This document shows positions 35,601 to 49,134 of a stretch of DNA of 64,000 bases, in pieces; the stretch's first letter is position 1; each line of letters starts with the position of its first letter. The position numbers and the translations under genes are program-made. The DNA is from Sabethes cyaneus (Eukaryota > Arthropoda > Insecta > Diptera > Culicidae). The stretch spans positions 1,213,001-1,277,000 of the forward strand of contig NC_071354.1 of the NCBI RefSeq assembly GCF_943734655.1, read 5' to 3'. Below the pieces are notes generated by a model that was not told the origin of the DNA, did not search any database, and was given only the letters and a program-made list of their open reading frames with translations.

Positions 35601-37250
35601 TGTCAATCAATTTCCTCTTTATTCTATGCGCTCAGGTGAATTCAGTCGGTGTAAGGCTGTAAAGTCTGGCCAAGATCCATTCCACTTTATCCGTCGCAAT
35701 CTATCTTACACTGCAAGTCGAAGATCTTGTAATGGCACGTTCCAGCCAGTTGCCGTGGAGGATGATCGATTGAAGAAGTGCTGTGCATTTTGCGAAGGCG
35801 AGCAAACACTCTTAACCACTTTACCAAGCTGTTAAGGAAGAAAAAGACGGTACATATGCTAGAGGCTTTGAGTGCAAAATGTAAACAGATCGGTCGCTGG
35901 CAGCCCGCGAGTTTAAAAAGAAAAACAAAATGCTACATAAGTGCGATGTTGAAAATGTGCGCGTCTTACACACAGACCCGCGCATTCTCTCTCAGACATT
36001 TCCACCCCATCAGGGCAAGTATGCTGTGAATACTAATTCATTAGGTCTACAACCTGCTCTGTATTGGAGACAAAGACTAGAAAGTGCACAGTGCACGGGT
36101 TGGCGCAAAAAGAGAGTGAAAATAGCACAAACCACTTGAAAGGGCCCTCCAGTCAGTCGTTGGATGGTTGGGTAGTTGATGGAACGAAAATACCTGGAAA
36201 TCGTAATGATGACTGTGGTACGAAAAAAAAACCATCGAAAGTAAGTCACATTGCTATAGTCTCACACTGCGCATTCAGTTAGAACAATGCATTTTCTTTT
36301 GTAGGCGTTAATTAAGGGAGTTTCAGGGCCGTCACTGAAAAAATGTGTCACCGGATTAACATCTAATAAATTGAGAATACGATTCAGCGAGGTCCCAGGT
36401 GATTACTTGATAGGTTAGATTCAATGGGTTGAGTCTGATAACAGAATGTGCAGAAACAGAATACTATAATAATATAATAGTTAAAGTGTTGCATTATGTA
36501 ATTTGACCGGTATGGCAGAATAAGACTTAAGTCTTATGCCATTTTTAAATCAACAAATCTAAATTTAAATCTAATATTCTAACGATGTGAAGTTTAGATC
36601 ATAGATCAACTTTACCCATTGTTCATTGAGATTAGTTTTTTAGTTTTGTAAAATGGAAAAGAACATATACCTCGATAACGCTTGATAACGGCAAATACAG
36701 AGCATCTTTAGATCCACTTTATATTAGCATTAATAGAAACTTCGTCTTGAAGTTTATCATTAAAAAAATCCTAAAATATAGTATCCTTAGATGTTTATCC
36801 GAAATAGATAATTCTAAAACGCTTCTGCGCTTACGCTGGCTCTACCATAACTACACAAGAGGCCCGACATTTACAATAAGTGCTTCGGTAGTGCTTCGCC
36901 TTATCCTACCGAAACACCTTACTGGACGAGATTTTTCTATCGATTTGGTGTGGGGCAAAGCACACTTAATAAATTTTCCATATATTACCTTGATTGTTGC
37001 ATTTTATGAATCATTTATTGAAGAAATTGCACCTGGAAAACTTCTTTTGTAAGGTTTAGTCACTGAGTCCAGTACGCGTGGTTTGGTTTGTAAACACGAT
37101 TGAAACTTACAATATTGTAAAAAGTTAGCTGTTATAGTAAGAAGTTTAACAATGCTTCATGCATGTCATAGATAGCACGGCTTATTAAAACTATAAAATC
37201 GTGATGGCCCGATCGTAACAGTGTCCCGACGCTAACGCCATTACCCTATA
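32605..37250. other. No gene seen; one short perfect hairpin
   Basis: Noncoding by all criteria I could apply. At 34859-34878 ACCGAGCC and GGCTCGGT form a perfect 8-bp stem with a TAGC loop, too short to be called a microRNA precursor. A (GAC)n run lies near 34620-34634. Open frames of 60-100 codons at 35626-36282 and 36747-37052 lack domains and splice support. Confidence 0.5.
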
Positions 37251-37966
37251 TCTATACCTATAAAAATGGATTTCTGTCTGTCTGCCCGTATGCTCCTTAT
37301 AGAATCGAAGGCTACTGGACCGATCGGCGTGAAAATTTTCATATAGGGGTTTTTGGGGCCAGAGAAGCTTCTTATGATGGTTAGAGACCCCTCTCCCAAA
37401 TAAGAGGGGGGGCCTCCATACAAATGAAATACAAATTTCCTCATAACTCGAGAACTAATTAAGCAAATTTGGCATGTGAAGGTTTTTGGAGGCAAGAATT
37501 TTTTCTATGGTGAATTAGGATCCGTCCCAACTTTAGGGGGGGGGGCTCCTATACAAATAAAATACAAATTTCCTCAGAACTCGAGAACTAATTAATCAAA
37601 TGGAACCACATTTGGTATGTGGGTGTTTTGGAGGCATGAATTTTTTCTACGGTGAATTGAGACCCCTCCCCTCTTTAGGAGGGGAAGTATACCCCTCCTC
37701 CTTCAATACTGGGGGGGAGGGGGGCTCCTATACAAATGAAATACAAATATACTCATAACTAGAGAACTAATCATGCAAATGGAACAAAATTTGGCATGTG
37801 GGAGATATTGGAGGCAGGATTTTGAATTTTACTGTTAAATAAGGATTTTGAGGAGTAAGAAACTGATATTTAAAAAGATAGTCAACTTAATTATAGGTGT
37901 TCCTGGGAAATAAAAAATTATTATTGTTGCAGTAGAAAGGCCAGGTCACACCGCTAGGTGGATTAA
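37251..37966 (+). mobile_element. Helitron/HINE-like element, short copy
   Basis: Begins A|TCTATACCTATAAA followed by a short GTCTGTCTG run, the same start as the element at 56196. It continues into about three to four copies of the ~145-bp satellite unit (C-rich then G-rich hairpin, CTCGAGAACTAAT, AATTTGGCATGTG). It then diverges near 37830 into a different tail that carries the small hairpin CACC-GCTA-GGTG at 37949-37960, followed by GATTAA. The 3' limit is approximate. No RepHel ORF, so non-autonomous. Confidence 0.6.
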
Positions 37967-40357
37967 TTCAGGGTTTTCCACAAGATGGTGCAACATGTCA
38001 CAATGTATTTATTGCGTAGATAATTTCTTAAAATAGACTTATCAATAGAGCACCAATATCGTGCGAATAGATCACTTTTTGTGGGGATATCTTAAACTCA
38101 GCTAGCACTAAATTGTACATCAATGTACGAAAAGTATCGTAAATAACTCTTAACAAATCTGGAATCGTAACTTAAGCTAAATAAATTGCGCCCAAGATGA
38201 TTTTCAATCGTACATAATGATAATAACTGACACACATACGATTTTCAGCACAGAATTGTTCAGCAGTACGGAGCGAGTCGCGCTTAACCGAATATTATCG
38301 TATATAAATACTTATATCGATGAAACGCGTATAATTATTCCTCATCACGTATATCGCTTTCAATATAGTGCGGATAAGCCAGTTTTGCACAACAAATACG
38401 ATATATTAGCATGTATATCTGCACGTAATATTTTACGCATGTTATATACACATAAAAATGCTAGCTAGAAATTATAAGTACACGCCACCAGCTTCAATTT
38501 AAGACTTCGAACATAACGTTTCGACCACTGCAGCAACTATATTAGCCGAGTGACTATGTAAATCTTTCGAAAATTGGACTGAATCTCATGGCGGTCTTTA
38601 GAGCGCAGTATCAAATCTTAAATGACACTAAATTTCCTGTAAAATGTGATCATGTGAATTGATGTAAATTTTCTGTGTTTTATTTTAACTGTGTAGTATT
38701 GAATGTAGAGAAAAGTTTTCGATAGGCGATTTTCCTCCAGTTTGAGTTTTCATTTCGAGCTAATCAAGACCTTCACTACTTGCTAATTTCTAAGACCACT
38801 TAATATTGAAAAAGATTTATAGCTACTACTCAATGAATCCATACCTTTCCATATAATGCATAATGCAGTAAAATGATTCCAAATTAGGAACATATTATTT
38901 TTGTTTTTTTTTACGATGAACGGCTGCATCCGAATGAATATTCATACGCTGCAGCTGAATGGGGTTTGTAGTATTGTAAAGCATAAATTATAAAAACACT
39001 ATCCAATAACAGCAAACATCAGCCATCTGAGCGCAGTCGGTCGGCGAGAAGTACGAGATTTCGATGCACTGCTGCGCTGTTCCGCCGATTACGATGCAGA
39101 TGCGCTCTTTTCGCATGAAAGCAGCCATGGTCCGTGTGCAGTGCCGCTCAATCAGTATCGTTTTCTAGCTTTCCTTCCCGAATAGGCTCGACCTACTTAG
39201 AATGAGATTTGAGAAACTTTTCCTTCGCTCTGCCAGACCTATTTAGTTGACAGGCGACCAAGCGGACTGTTTTGGAAAAGAGATTCTTCCATTGTATGGA
39301 AATCCAGCAGTCGGAAAAAGTTGACGTCTTTCCTCCAGGCAGTTTAAGTCCAAGTCAGTTAGCATCAACAACTTGTCACTTTAGTGGATCGCACAGACAT
39401 CAGATTACGGAGCAATTGTAGATGTTCTGCGCCGTCGTCGGTGAATGGTTCTTCCTACACATTATGGCAAGCTTGGTGGCGAAACAATGTTTTATAAATT
39501 TGCTCACATATGCTGAGTCTATTACCAGAGTGGGTACGCAATAAATCCCACCTGTAAGTAGGGTGCAATTTGCAGTAACAATTTGACGAACGTAACAACG
39601 TGCATAGAAAATCCATCACCGGCAGGTATTTAAATCAAAAACTAATCGTATTAATGGTATCTTTATAGACCTTCAGTCGGCACACATTTGCCGGGAGACT
39701 TGGTCGGAACACACACAGGAGAGAGAATAGCTGGAAGGCATCATTTGTTTGCTAGTCTGCGCCGCTGCCGCACTAATGATTGTACGGAGAATTTATTATT
39801 TTGCAAGGCAAAAGGCTCGTTCGCATCTGTTCGTGGTGAATCGTAATTGGACCACCAGCAGTGCATTCTGGCGTGGGAGCGAATCCTGTGTCAAGCACTG
39901 TAGTCTGGACGTTTTTCACACTAAGCAGGTACATGCTGCAGTAGTGAGTATAGGCCTACATATGCTGCGCTCGAAATCGAAAATAACAATGTATTTTTAT
40001 TGACACGTGAAGGTTTCAATCGGTTGGTCTGTCTCCTATTGAGTTGGATTCAACACGGTTATTTTTTAAGATTTATCATTTAGTTGAAGTTTGTCTTAAA
40101 AAGATTTCACACAATTACAGTAAGTACTTCTCAAACGTACGGCAGTCCATTTTGTGTAATTGGACGGTTGAAGCACTATTAAGAGCCAATTTACATTCAT
40201 TGATAAGTCGAATGACAACAGCTTTATGTAACAGAAGTGAATTCACCTATCTTCTGTACGTGCTCTAGTGATTGACATAAATTACGTTTTTCGAATTTAA
40301 GCACGCAAGCGATGAACTTCGTTTGCTGGTCAAATCAGTGTACCAGTCACGCATGTA

Positions 40358-40403
40358 GTTTCGAGCATGATGAGTATAAACTATACTCATCATGGTTTCG
40401 AGC
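40358..40403. repeat. Perfect 13-bp palindrome between 9-bp direct repeats
   Basis: CATGATGAGTATA (40366-40378) and TATACTCATCATG (40382-40394) are perfect inverted copies separated by AAC. GTTTCGAGC flanks both sides (40358-40366 and 40395-40403). This could be a very small insertion with target duplication or a template-switch event. As RNA it would form a 13-bp hairpin. Confidence 0.75.
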
Positions 40404-43400
40404 TCGGTAATGATTATTTTGTGCATATTTTATATTGTAAGCAGTTTTATGATGCTTATAAAATGTTATTTCCATGTGAAATCACTGCTCCAATAAAATT
40501 TTAATAATGTAATATCGGTGGTTCTCCTGATTTTTATCGAATAATATCAATCTTAAAACGCAAAATTGTGATGAACATCACTGATGGCGTTGCTACTAGA
40601 TAAATTTGATCGGGTGCAATATTTACATAACCTATTTTTACATCACCTATCGCGATGTTTTCGTAGCACAAAGATGCATACGCATACTGAACTCAGGTGT
40701 AAATTGCAATTTACTGAATTAGCGAATCGCATCGCAGCAATTAACACTCTCAGCAACAGCGCGTGAGCTTTGAATATTCATTTCGCTATAGTTCGCTATC
40801 GATTGAGATATCTGCATGTGAATGTGTTCAATGAAGACGTAACCTAATCTTTCTTACCAAGCTCGGTGAATTGGGGAAATCTAACCAACTGGTGCGTGCC
40901 GAAATTTGCAAACAGCATGACGGAAGTAACCAATATAACACCAATTGAAATCTATTACAACAACAGCTGCTACTGCCACTAGTTTTCTTCCTTTTAATTG
41001 TTTGGTTTGCCGGTGTTGATAGAGCACTGAATAAGCTTTATCGGACTAAGGGAAGTGAACGAAAAAAATCGAGTACATCTAAGTATTCAAGTGACTTTAT
41101 GCCACTTTGGTAAAATTCAGTTTTTCGAACTTCGCGTACCTTTGTAAACAAAAAAAGTAGAAATACTTTGGTCACGGTTTCTGATGCAAACGTCAACTGC
41201 AGGGATCAATGATGTGAAAAATTTGCGCTAGCTAACACCATATCCAGCATCCAGCCTTGGCTTGATTAGTCTCCTCATGACTGATTCGCATGCGAGCAGT
41301 GAAACTTCACGGGTTTGTTGTGTGTGACAACCACACATACACAAGCACTCAGGCCCGATGCGTGCCATAGTACACACAGGGGAGACGAAACAATTTCTCA
41401 TTTCACTTGTTGATTGCTCTCAGCTGCTGGCACCATTATTGTATGGCATTAACCCTTTCGCTTGTGAACCCGACATCCGCGAGCGGTATCTATAGTTGTC
41501 CGCGCTGAATTCCGATGGCCGCGCGGGGTAAAACACCGGAGCGGCGGTACGATTAACCGCAGTCGAACCGACATGACTGGATAGCGCTGTTTTATCATGT
41601 GTGTAGCAGCTCGACCGAAGGTTGAATTTTAATAATATGCGATGCCAAACTCACTTTCATATCGCTTCATAACGATGATGAAAGGTTTTGTTGACAGACG
41701 CCGCGGGAAGCCGGGTTCGTCGCTTGCATTTTGCAATGAATTTAATCCATTTTCTGCTGATGAATTGAAACTTTAGCTAGACATACGTGCATGCAATGGT
41801 TTGAAAGTTTGTCGACCAGTAAAATACACCTTGAGTGAACCTTCAGTGGGCTAACTAACAATGTCATTGTCATGACCATAGCGCAACTACCGGCTTTTAG
41901 TTCTCCTTGGTTTCATTAACATTGACCCAAAGTCGAAATGACACTTGAACGCTTCAGGAAACCATTGTGACTATGTTCGCCATGGTTTCCACTGGTAAGT
42001 GTGTGACTTTTGGTGATAAATAGTAGATATTGTCGGAGAATTGCGAGTTTCTGCGAACCGCAGGAAAAACAAAAATATAAAAATGTAAAACAAAATGTGG
42101 AAACTCATTGTTCAGTCGTAAGCTGCGTGGCTTCCGGTGGTAAGACCTAGTTCTACGATTGTTATATAAGGCTAAGCGAAATACACTTTTTATTGTCTAA
42201 CGTGGAGCTTGAAGACGCGCGATGTGAAAAGATCGAGTGGTGGTAGCATTTGAATTTAAAATGCTAATCCCTTTCTCCCGGGGGGAGCATGAGATTGGCG
42301 AAATGTGGCAGTCACTGTTTCAATTCTTGTCTGAAGTGACTTCGTTGATATTATGACCGTTGCTGTCTAAACGTCTGCTATTGTTGATCACAGTAGTTTC
42401 GAGTGGGTTAATTGTTTCAATGGTGTCTGAAAACTGGGTTAATAGTACTTTGCTCTGGTAAAGCGAAAGAGATATCGTTCGAATAGTTGTGTTTTCGTTT
42501 TTTTCTTCCCAAGGAAAGATTACTACTGTTTAATTCCAAACGTTTGAGAAATTTAAATGATAAAAGCTAGAATGAGTGGGTTTGTTTGACAGGCAAGTAA
42601 GATGATATTGAAATAGTAATCATTTTGAAATTATTTAAAAATATGCATTATGACCTATCTTCTTCTATTATTGTTTGGTATAGTGTAGGTAGCAGAAAGC
42701 AGAAAAATGATGTGTGACCCTTTTTAGTCCAACTATCAAGGTGAGGAGATATTTCGATTAGTGGAAGAAATGTAAAAAGAGTATACAACCAATATTAAAG
42801 TTTGTTTTAAACTGGTAAAAATGTTTGACTAAACACTGATAAAAGTAGATTGTGATAATGCATCTGAAAGATAAATGTGTTGACGAGATATGGACAATTG
42901 AAGGAAGGCAGGGAAGATGAGAGTGATGATAAAGCATACGGGAGGTCCACCTGACGTGTTTACCGAAGAATATATTCATTCATGAAAAACACATTTCGTG
43001 AAAGTTTTCATGTAATTTTTGATGATTTATGAATGAATAGCACAATGTAGAGAAAACAACAATTCGTTGATTGGTCAATAGGATTAGATGTAGTGACAGA
43101 TTATTGCATGATAATGCCCCTTTCACCACCCAACTAAAAGAATTTTTTTTTGCTAAAACATCTATCGTTCGTCTGGACAATTGAAACAAATTTAACAAAA
43201 ATTTATCCATGTCCATGTTGCATGTCAATCGTCTGCAAGCATCACTGACGTTATGTATGTACCAACTGCATTTGTGCTACCTAAAACCATTTCTTGGCAC
43301 GCTTTATCTGCCGACGATGGGCTGGGCTGACAGTTTAGACCTACATGTGCATGCACGCACGGAAAGCTAGAGTAGAGTACGAAAGAACTGGCACGATTAG

Positions 43401-45216
43401 ATTTAATAACCATTTTTCTAAGTTTATTTTAATCGGGCAAATCTCACCGTTGAGGTCTTGCTGGGTGGTTCGTACTAGTTTCGCTTTATTAGCCCGTGAA
43501 ACCAGAAAACGCAGTCCAGAAACAAGGAGCTCCCTACCGGTGATGAGCTGGATGATTATAGACGTTCAACACGATCGTGCTCATAACCGGACATCGGTAT
43601 TTATGTTTCTGGATTACCACAACGTAGTGCACCTGACTGCATTACTTTGTGCCATTGGAATGAAGCCGGTTTGCACAATTGCATTGGCGGGTAATAAAAA
43701 GTGCAAAAAGATTCCCTTTCGCGGAACCGGTTTTCAAGGCGTATTTTTTCCGCAGTTTCCACTTTTCCTCGGCTTCTGTTGTTTGATGGGATGACGGGTA
43801 GCGAACTGTGAAACGCGAAACAATACCGGCACCAGTAGCTGATGATGAGTGATTTTTCTCTGGTTTGCTTTTCACTTAATGCATTGTGCATCAGATTTCC
43901 TCCTGGCATGACGGGTTTCAGCTGGAGTAGCTATCTTGCATTGAATCGTTCTCCCTGAAATATGAATTTGGTGCACCACTGCAATCAAGTTTGAAGCTTA
44001 CTGGTTTTTGCTGGTGAGCTGAATTGTTATTATAGGACGTAGCTGTGATTGTTATCGTGCATAAAATGGCAAATTAGTTATGGTTAAACATATAAATATC
44101 TTTTCCACCTACTAAACCAACATCGACGCGTTGTCCATGTGAAGGAAAGACGGAAAAGTGAGTGCTAACGATGCAGTAGGTACCTGATGGGAAGACTCAA
44201 AAGTCGAAGAAAAGAAGAGAAAACAATCGAACCGGTAATTGCTGTGACACGCGTGAACAGCTAAGGGGGCCGCGACAGAATAATACCAACATGCATATGA
44301 CCCACTACACAGACCCCCGTCATTCAGCTGTGTTGCGGTGCAGCGATAAATATGGGAATGCAAATCGTGCTGTCCAGCTGCCACTAGCAACGAACAGCAA
44401 TTGTGCGACGCTCGTTCGTTCGGCTGGTTGTCGGTGAAGTGTTGGCCATTGTACTTCTCAATCAACGCGACTCACCAACCCTCTCCGAGGTAGTCGTTTA
44501 TTGTGGGCCCTGCGATTTGCACGTTAACAACAACAGCAACAAATTAAGACATCGTTTCGTTATTTTTGGTCCAAGAACGGGTCAAGTTCAGGTGCATCGT
44601 TTAAAAACAGCATAAAGAAGCCACTGACACAGCCACTACTGTAATGTTCGCATTCATCAGGAAAGCAGGTTATTTATTATCCACGACGGTTCCACGGTGC
44701 AATTTTGCAGACAGCTATCGTCGGCAGTGTGGCGTCTTTAGTGTCGAGTTTATGGTCGCACCCAGTTGCTCGTGCTTCCTGAGTGAAGTTTGCGCTATTC
44801 ACGGGCTACACACCCAAACATGACCATGAGCTTCGCTAAGATAATTTGCATAATTCGGATATTCTGCCGCGATTCTACGGGAAGACACTTGAAAGTGTTG
44901 AAGTCTATTTTGATATGCACTGTTGATTTGAATTCGTCTGCTACTTTGTATGCTTCAAAGTGCATTAATTTGCTTTTGTGATTGTATCGTTTACCTTCCA
45001 TGTCCTAACTAATGGGACTTGCGGTATGGGAAAGGCATTCTATACTAATTATTTAAATAATTTTAAACTAGCGAGAACATCCGCTGGTAAAAAATAAATT
45101 AAAGATATTTTGAATCTACGGAATATGAAATAAATTCGCAGGTTTTATTTTTGAAAAGTTTTGCTGGAAGTAGACAATTGAAGCCAAGAAGTAATTAGCT
45201 CTGATCATAACATGCC

Positions 45217-45270
45217 TCCACGAGGCTTTACCTACACCTATATTCCACGAGGCTTTACCTACACCTATAT
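45217..45270. repeat. Perfect 27-bp tandem duplication
   Basis: Two head-to-tail identical copies (45217-45243 and 45244-45270) of a unit starting TCCACGAGGCTTTACC. It reads as a recent local slippage duplication, with no gene involved. Confidence 0.95.
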
Positions 45271-45654
45271 GCACATATAACTATAATTACGAACCATGTA
45301 ATATTACTTGCCAGCTTAATTTTACATGCAATACAAAGTCAATGTTTAGGTTTAAGCTTGAATGCATGTTAGTTTTTTCTTAGGGATTAATTAGATGTAT
45401 GATGAGGTGGAAAATAACGAATTAGGTGTTTCTTAACAAGAAGTAAATAGACTTCAGTGCACAACTGTGCACGCTGAAAAAAATTACAATTGGTAATCAA
45501 TATACGCGTATTTGTCAAAGGACTGTACATTTGTAGTACATAATAAAGTTTAGCGACGCATTTTCTTCTCTTCCTTGTTTATTTAATTTTGATCAATACA
45601 TTGCGTTTGCCTTTAAAATGCGATAGATTAACTTATTGGATTTTGATTCAGGAC

Positions 45655-45975
45655 TCAGAATTTTGTTTGCTTCACAATATCCGCGTCTTTGTAAATTTTG
45701 TGGTTCATGCGCCTGCGCCATACTCCATTTTCTAAGACGCCTCCAAGACTTGATCGCAGGATCTTACGATCAAAAACACCAAGAGCTCGTCGGTCGCTCT
45801 TTTTCAATGTGACCGTAGAGTTCAAATAGAAATAGCATCTTATAGAGCGCGAGTTTTGTACGAGGCTACGGGACCTCAGCTGGCTACGTAAGCCGTAGAA
45901 GGCCCTGTTTGCAGCTGCTATTGCATTATTATACATGGCTGATGCTTGATTTTGATCAACCATCAGTGGTAGCAC
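45655..45975 (-). pseudogene. LINE reverse transcriptase C-terminal fragment
   Basis: The minus-strand translation carries AAANRAFYGLRSQLRSRSL, then RRALGVFDRKILR and ENGVWRRRMNHKIY. This is the post-RT thumb/C-terminal segment of the same broad LINE type as 25718-26690. Upstream and downstream frames are lost. It is a truncated dead copy. Confidence 0.8.
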
Positions 45976-46136
45976 ATATCAGTTTTGTTGGAAAACCATG
46001 TTCAAACATAATCCGAGCTCTTTTCGTTTAACTGAATCGTACGACGCCATCAAGTCTGTTAAAATGTTGGGTCTGCCAATTGAGCTTATGGAATTTATGA
46101 GACTATATACCTCTTACGTTCTCCTCCTCCTTGGAC

Positions 46137-46230
46137 TGCCCAGTTAGCACCGGGATACGATGCTGTTTTAACAAGCCATTCGTCGCAGGTTCGTATCTCA
46201 ACTGGGTGGTGCCGCTATGGAGTCAATAGC
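46137..46230 (+). mobile_element. Possible tRNA-derived SINE head
   Basis: GTTAGCACCGGGA (46143-46155) resembles a Pol III A box and GGTTCGTATCT (46188-46198) resembles a B box, with tRNA-like spacing. No complete tRNA cloverleaf is seen, so it is not called a tRNA gene. The short word GGACTGCCCAGT just upstream resembles GGACTTGCCAGT directly after the (TAG)n array, a possible imperfect target duplication enclosing SINE plus array. Tentative. Confidence 0.35.
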
Positions 46231-46259
46231 ATCTTTACACTAGCCCCATAGTTTTCCTG

Positions 46260-46420
46260 TACTCGAATAACCGGCTGCTAACTCGTGCTAAGGAGCAAAT
46301 GTTCTGAGGTTTCGCTCTCGGCATTACACAGGCGACAAATATTCCCTTGTACGTAACCGAGATTCCACGCGATGATATTTCCTCTCACAAGGTCCTGTCA
46401 CAAGACCAGTACCCTACTAG
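46260..46420 (-). pseudogene. LINE C-terminal zinc-finger remnant
   Basis: The minus-strand translation contains LVTGPCERKYHR in one frame and GNICRLCNAESETSEHLL in another. This matches the C-terminal pattern of Jockey/I-type LINEs (a TGHC-like motif, then C-x2-C ... ETSEHxL). The frame change and following stop mark it as a pseudogene. It lies between the possible SINE head and the (TAG)n array. Confidence 0.65.
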
Positions 46421-46570
46421 CACGGTTGTTACAAACTTGTTGTGGTAACCGAAATACGTCAAATTTCAGTCGTCAGCCGGTGCTTCAACTAAATGGACCT
46501 AAATTGTGCTACTTGGATAAGCGTGCTGAGATCTCTTTTATTGAGACTCTTTTGAGAAACTTTTGAATAT

Positions 46571-47921
<1,351 letters not shown>

Positions 47922-48547
47922 CAAGGACTTGCCAGTGTATGTAGGTGTATGTAGGTATGTAGGGACAGTAGATCAAAATTTAATTACAAAATGAATTTCA
48001 CACTAATGCTGTTACAGAAGGACCAAAGGGGATTGGGCGGACCCACAAGCAGAGGCACTTGTGCGCATTTCGGGGTTATAAGAGTCGCCTTCCAGCATTG
48101 GGATCCTTCCATGTAATAATCAATTTCTCTGTACCAACTTTAACCCACGTGATGATTTGTTTGTGAGAATTGTGAACTGCCTTATTTGCTTCAGACCTTA
48201 AGGATTCAGGTTGGCAATGCACTCTATCATCCAGCCTTCGACGAATTTAAAGCAACGCTTTTATTATACTATGATGTTATCACGATACGAGTTGGTTGGA
48301 AAAAGAGATCGAACGCAAAACTGTTGCGACTGTTGGTACACAGTCGGAAACTATATTGTTAATAAAGTTGGCACTATTGCTCGTCATCCTCACTTTTAAA
48401 TAGATGGATTCCGCCCTGCTCTATTGCTATAGTAGAGTATATATCAGTGATTTTCCATGTGCATTTTTCATTATCATGAATATTGTAATTGACGAACTTT
48501 TTTGGAAATAGATTTATGTTAAAACCGAATAGACCGAATAGAAACAA
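47922..48547. other. No gene seen
   Basis: Noncoding spacer between the (TAG)n array and the foldback element. A short TGTATGTAGG-type run follows the array directly (47936-47964). Confidence 0.5.
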
Positions 48548-49134
48548 GGGGGCTACCCTATTTGGCATAAAGACATTTAGCATAATGCTGTTTGGTATAA
48601 TGCCATTTGGTATAAATCCATTTGGCATAATGATCATTTGGCATAATGGTTCTTTGGCATAACGGTTATTTGGCATAACGGTTATTTGGCATAACGACTT
48701 TTTTGGCGTAATTAATATCTAGCCAGATTTTGTTGTTTGGTGCTTCGATCGCCTCACAGAGAAAGAGTGATCCGTCCTTACTCGTTGTCGCTTGTTCGGA
48801 CTCAACTGAACTAGAGGTCAGTGAACCTAGGAAAACAAATAAACCTGGACAGAAGTGATTTCTGCAGGGGGGCTGACCCCCGCAGGGGCCGGCGCTTCTG
48901 ACGGCGGGTTACCGGCGAACACTCGCCGTTGCCTTCTGCCGATTCGCCCTGAATCATCTAGGAAAGCGAACATTAGGCCATAAAACAATGTTTGAGGAAT
49001 TATGCCAAATGGCGTTAAGCAAAATGGCATTATGCCAGTTGGCTCCTTATGATTATGCCAAATTGATTATGCCAATTGGCGTTATGCCAAATAGCATTAT
49101 GCCAAATGACTTTATGCCAAATGGGCGGACCCCG
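48548..49134. mobile_element. Foldback element with TTTGGCATAA-motif arms
   Basis: The left arm (48548-48705) is a degenerate tandem series of TTTGGCATAA words (about nine). The right arm (48999-49134) is a similar series in the reverse complement (TTATGCCAAA). The outermost ends align as an inverted repeat: GGGGGCTACCCTATTTGGC on the left, and the reverse complement of the right end reads GGGGTCCGCCCATTTGGC. The ~290-bp centre includes a GC-rich block (48860-48960) related to one inside the Helitron-like element at 58590-58660. No transposase; no clear target duplication. Confidence 0.75.

Larger units (their letters stand above)
37967..45654. other. No gene seen
   Basis: Long noncoding stretch. 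The largest open frames (149 codons at 43345-43794 plus; 117 codons at 44112-44465 minus) overlap other open frames on the opposite strand and show no domain. The palindrome at 40358-40403 and the tandem duplication at 45217-45270 are listed separately. Confidence 0.5.

Noticed and set aside
46000..46105. Plus-strand LINE RT fragment (ESYDAIKS, LGLPIELMEF)
   Set aside because: Faint resemblance to RT motif A surroundings, but too short and degenerate to support, and opposite in strand to its neighbours.
46143..46198. tRNA gene
   Set aside because: A and B box-like words are present but no acceptor, anticodon or T stems can be assembled; a SINE head is more likely.
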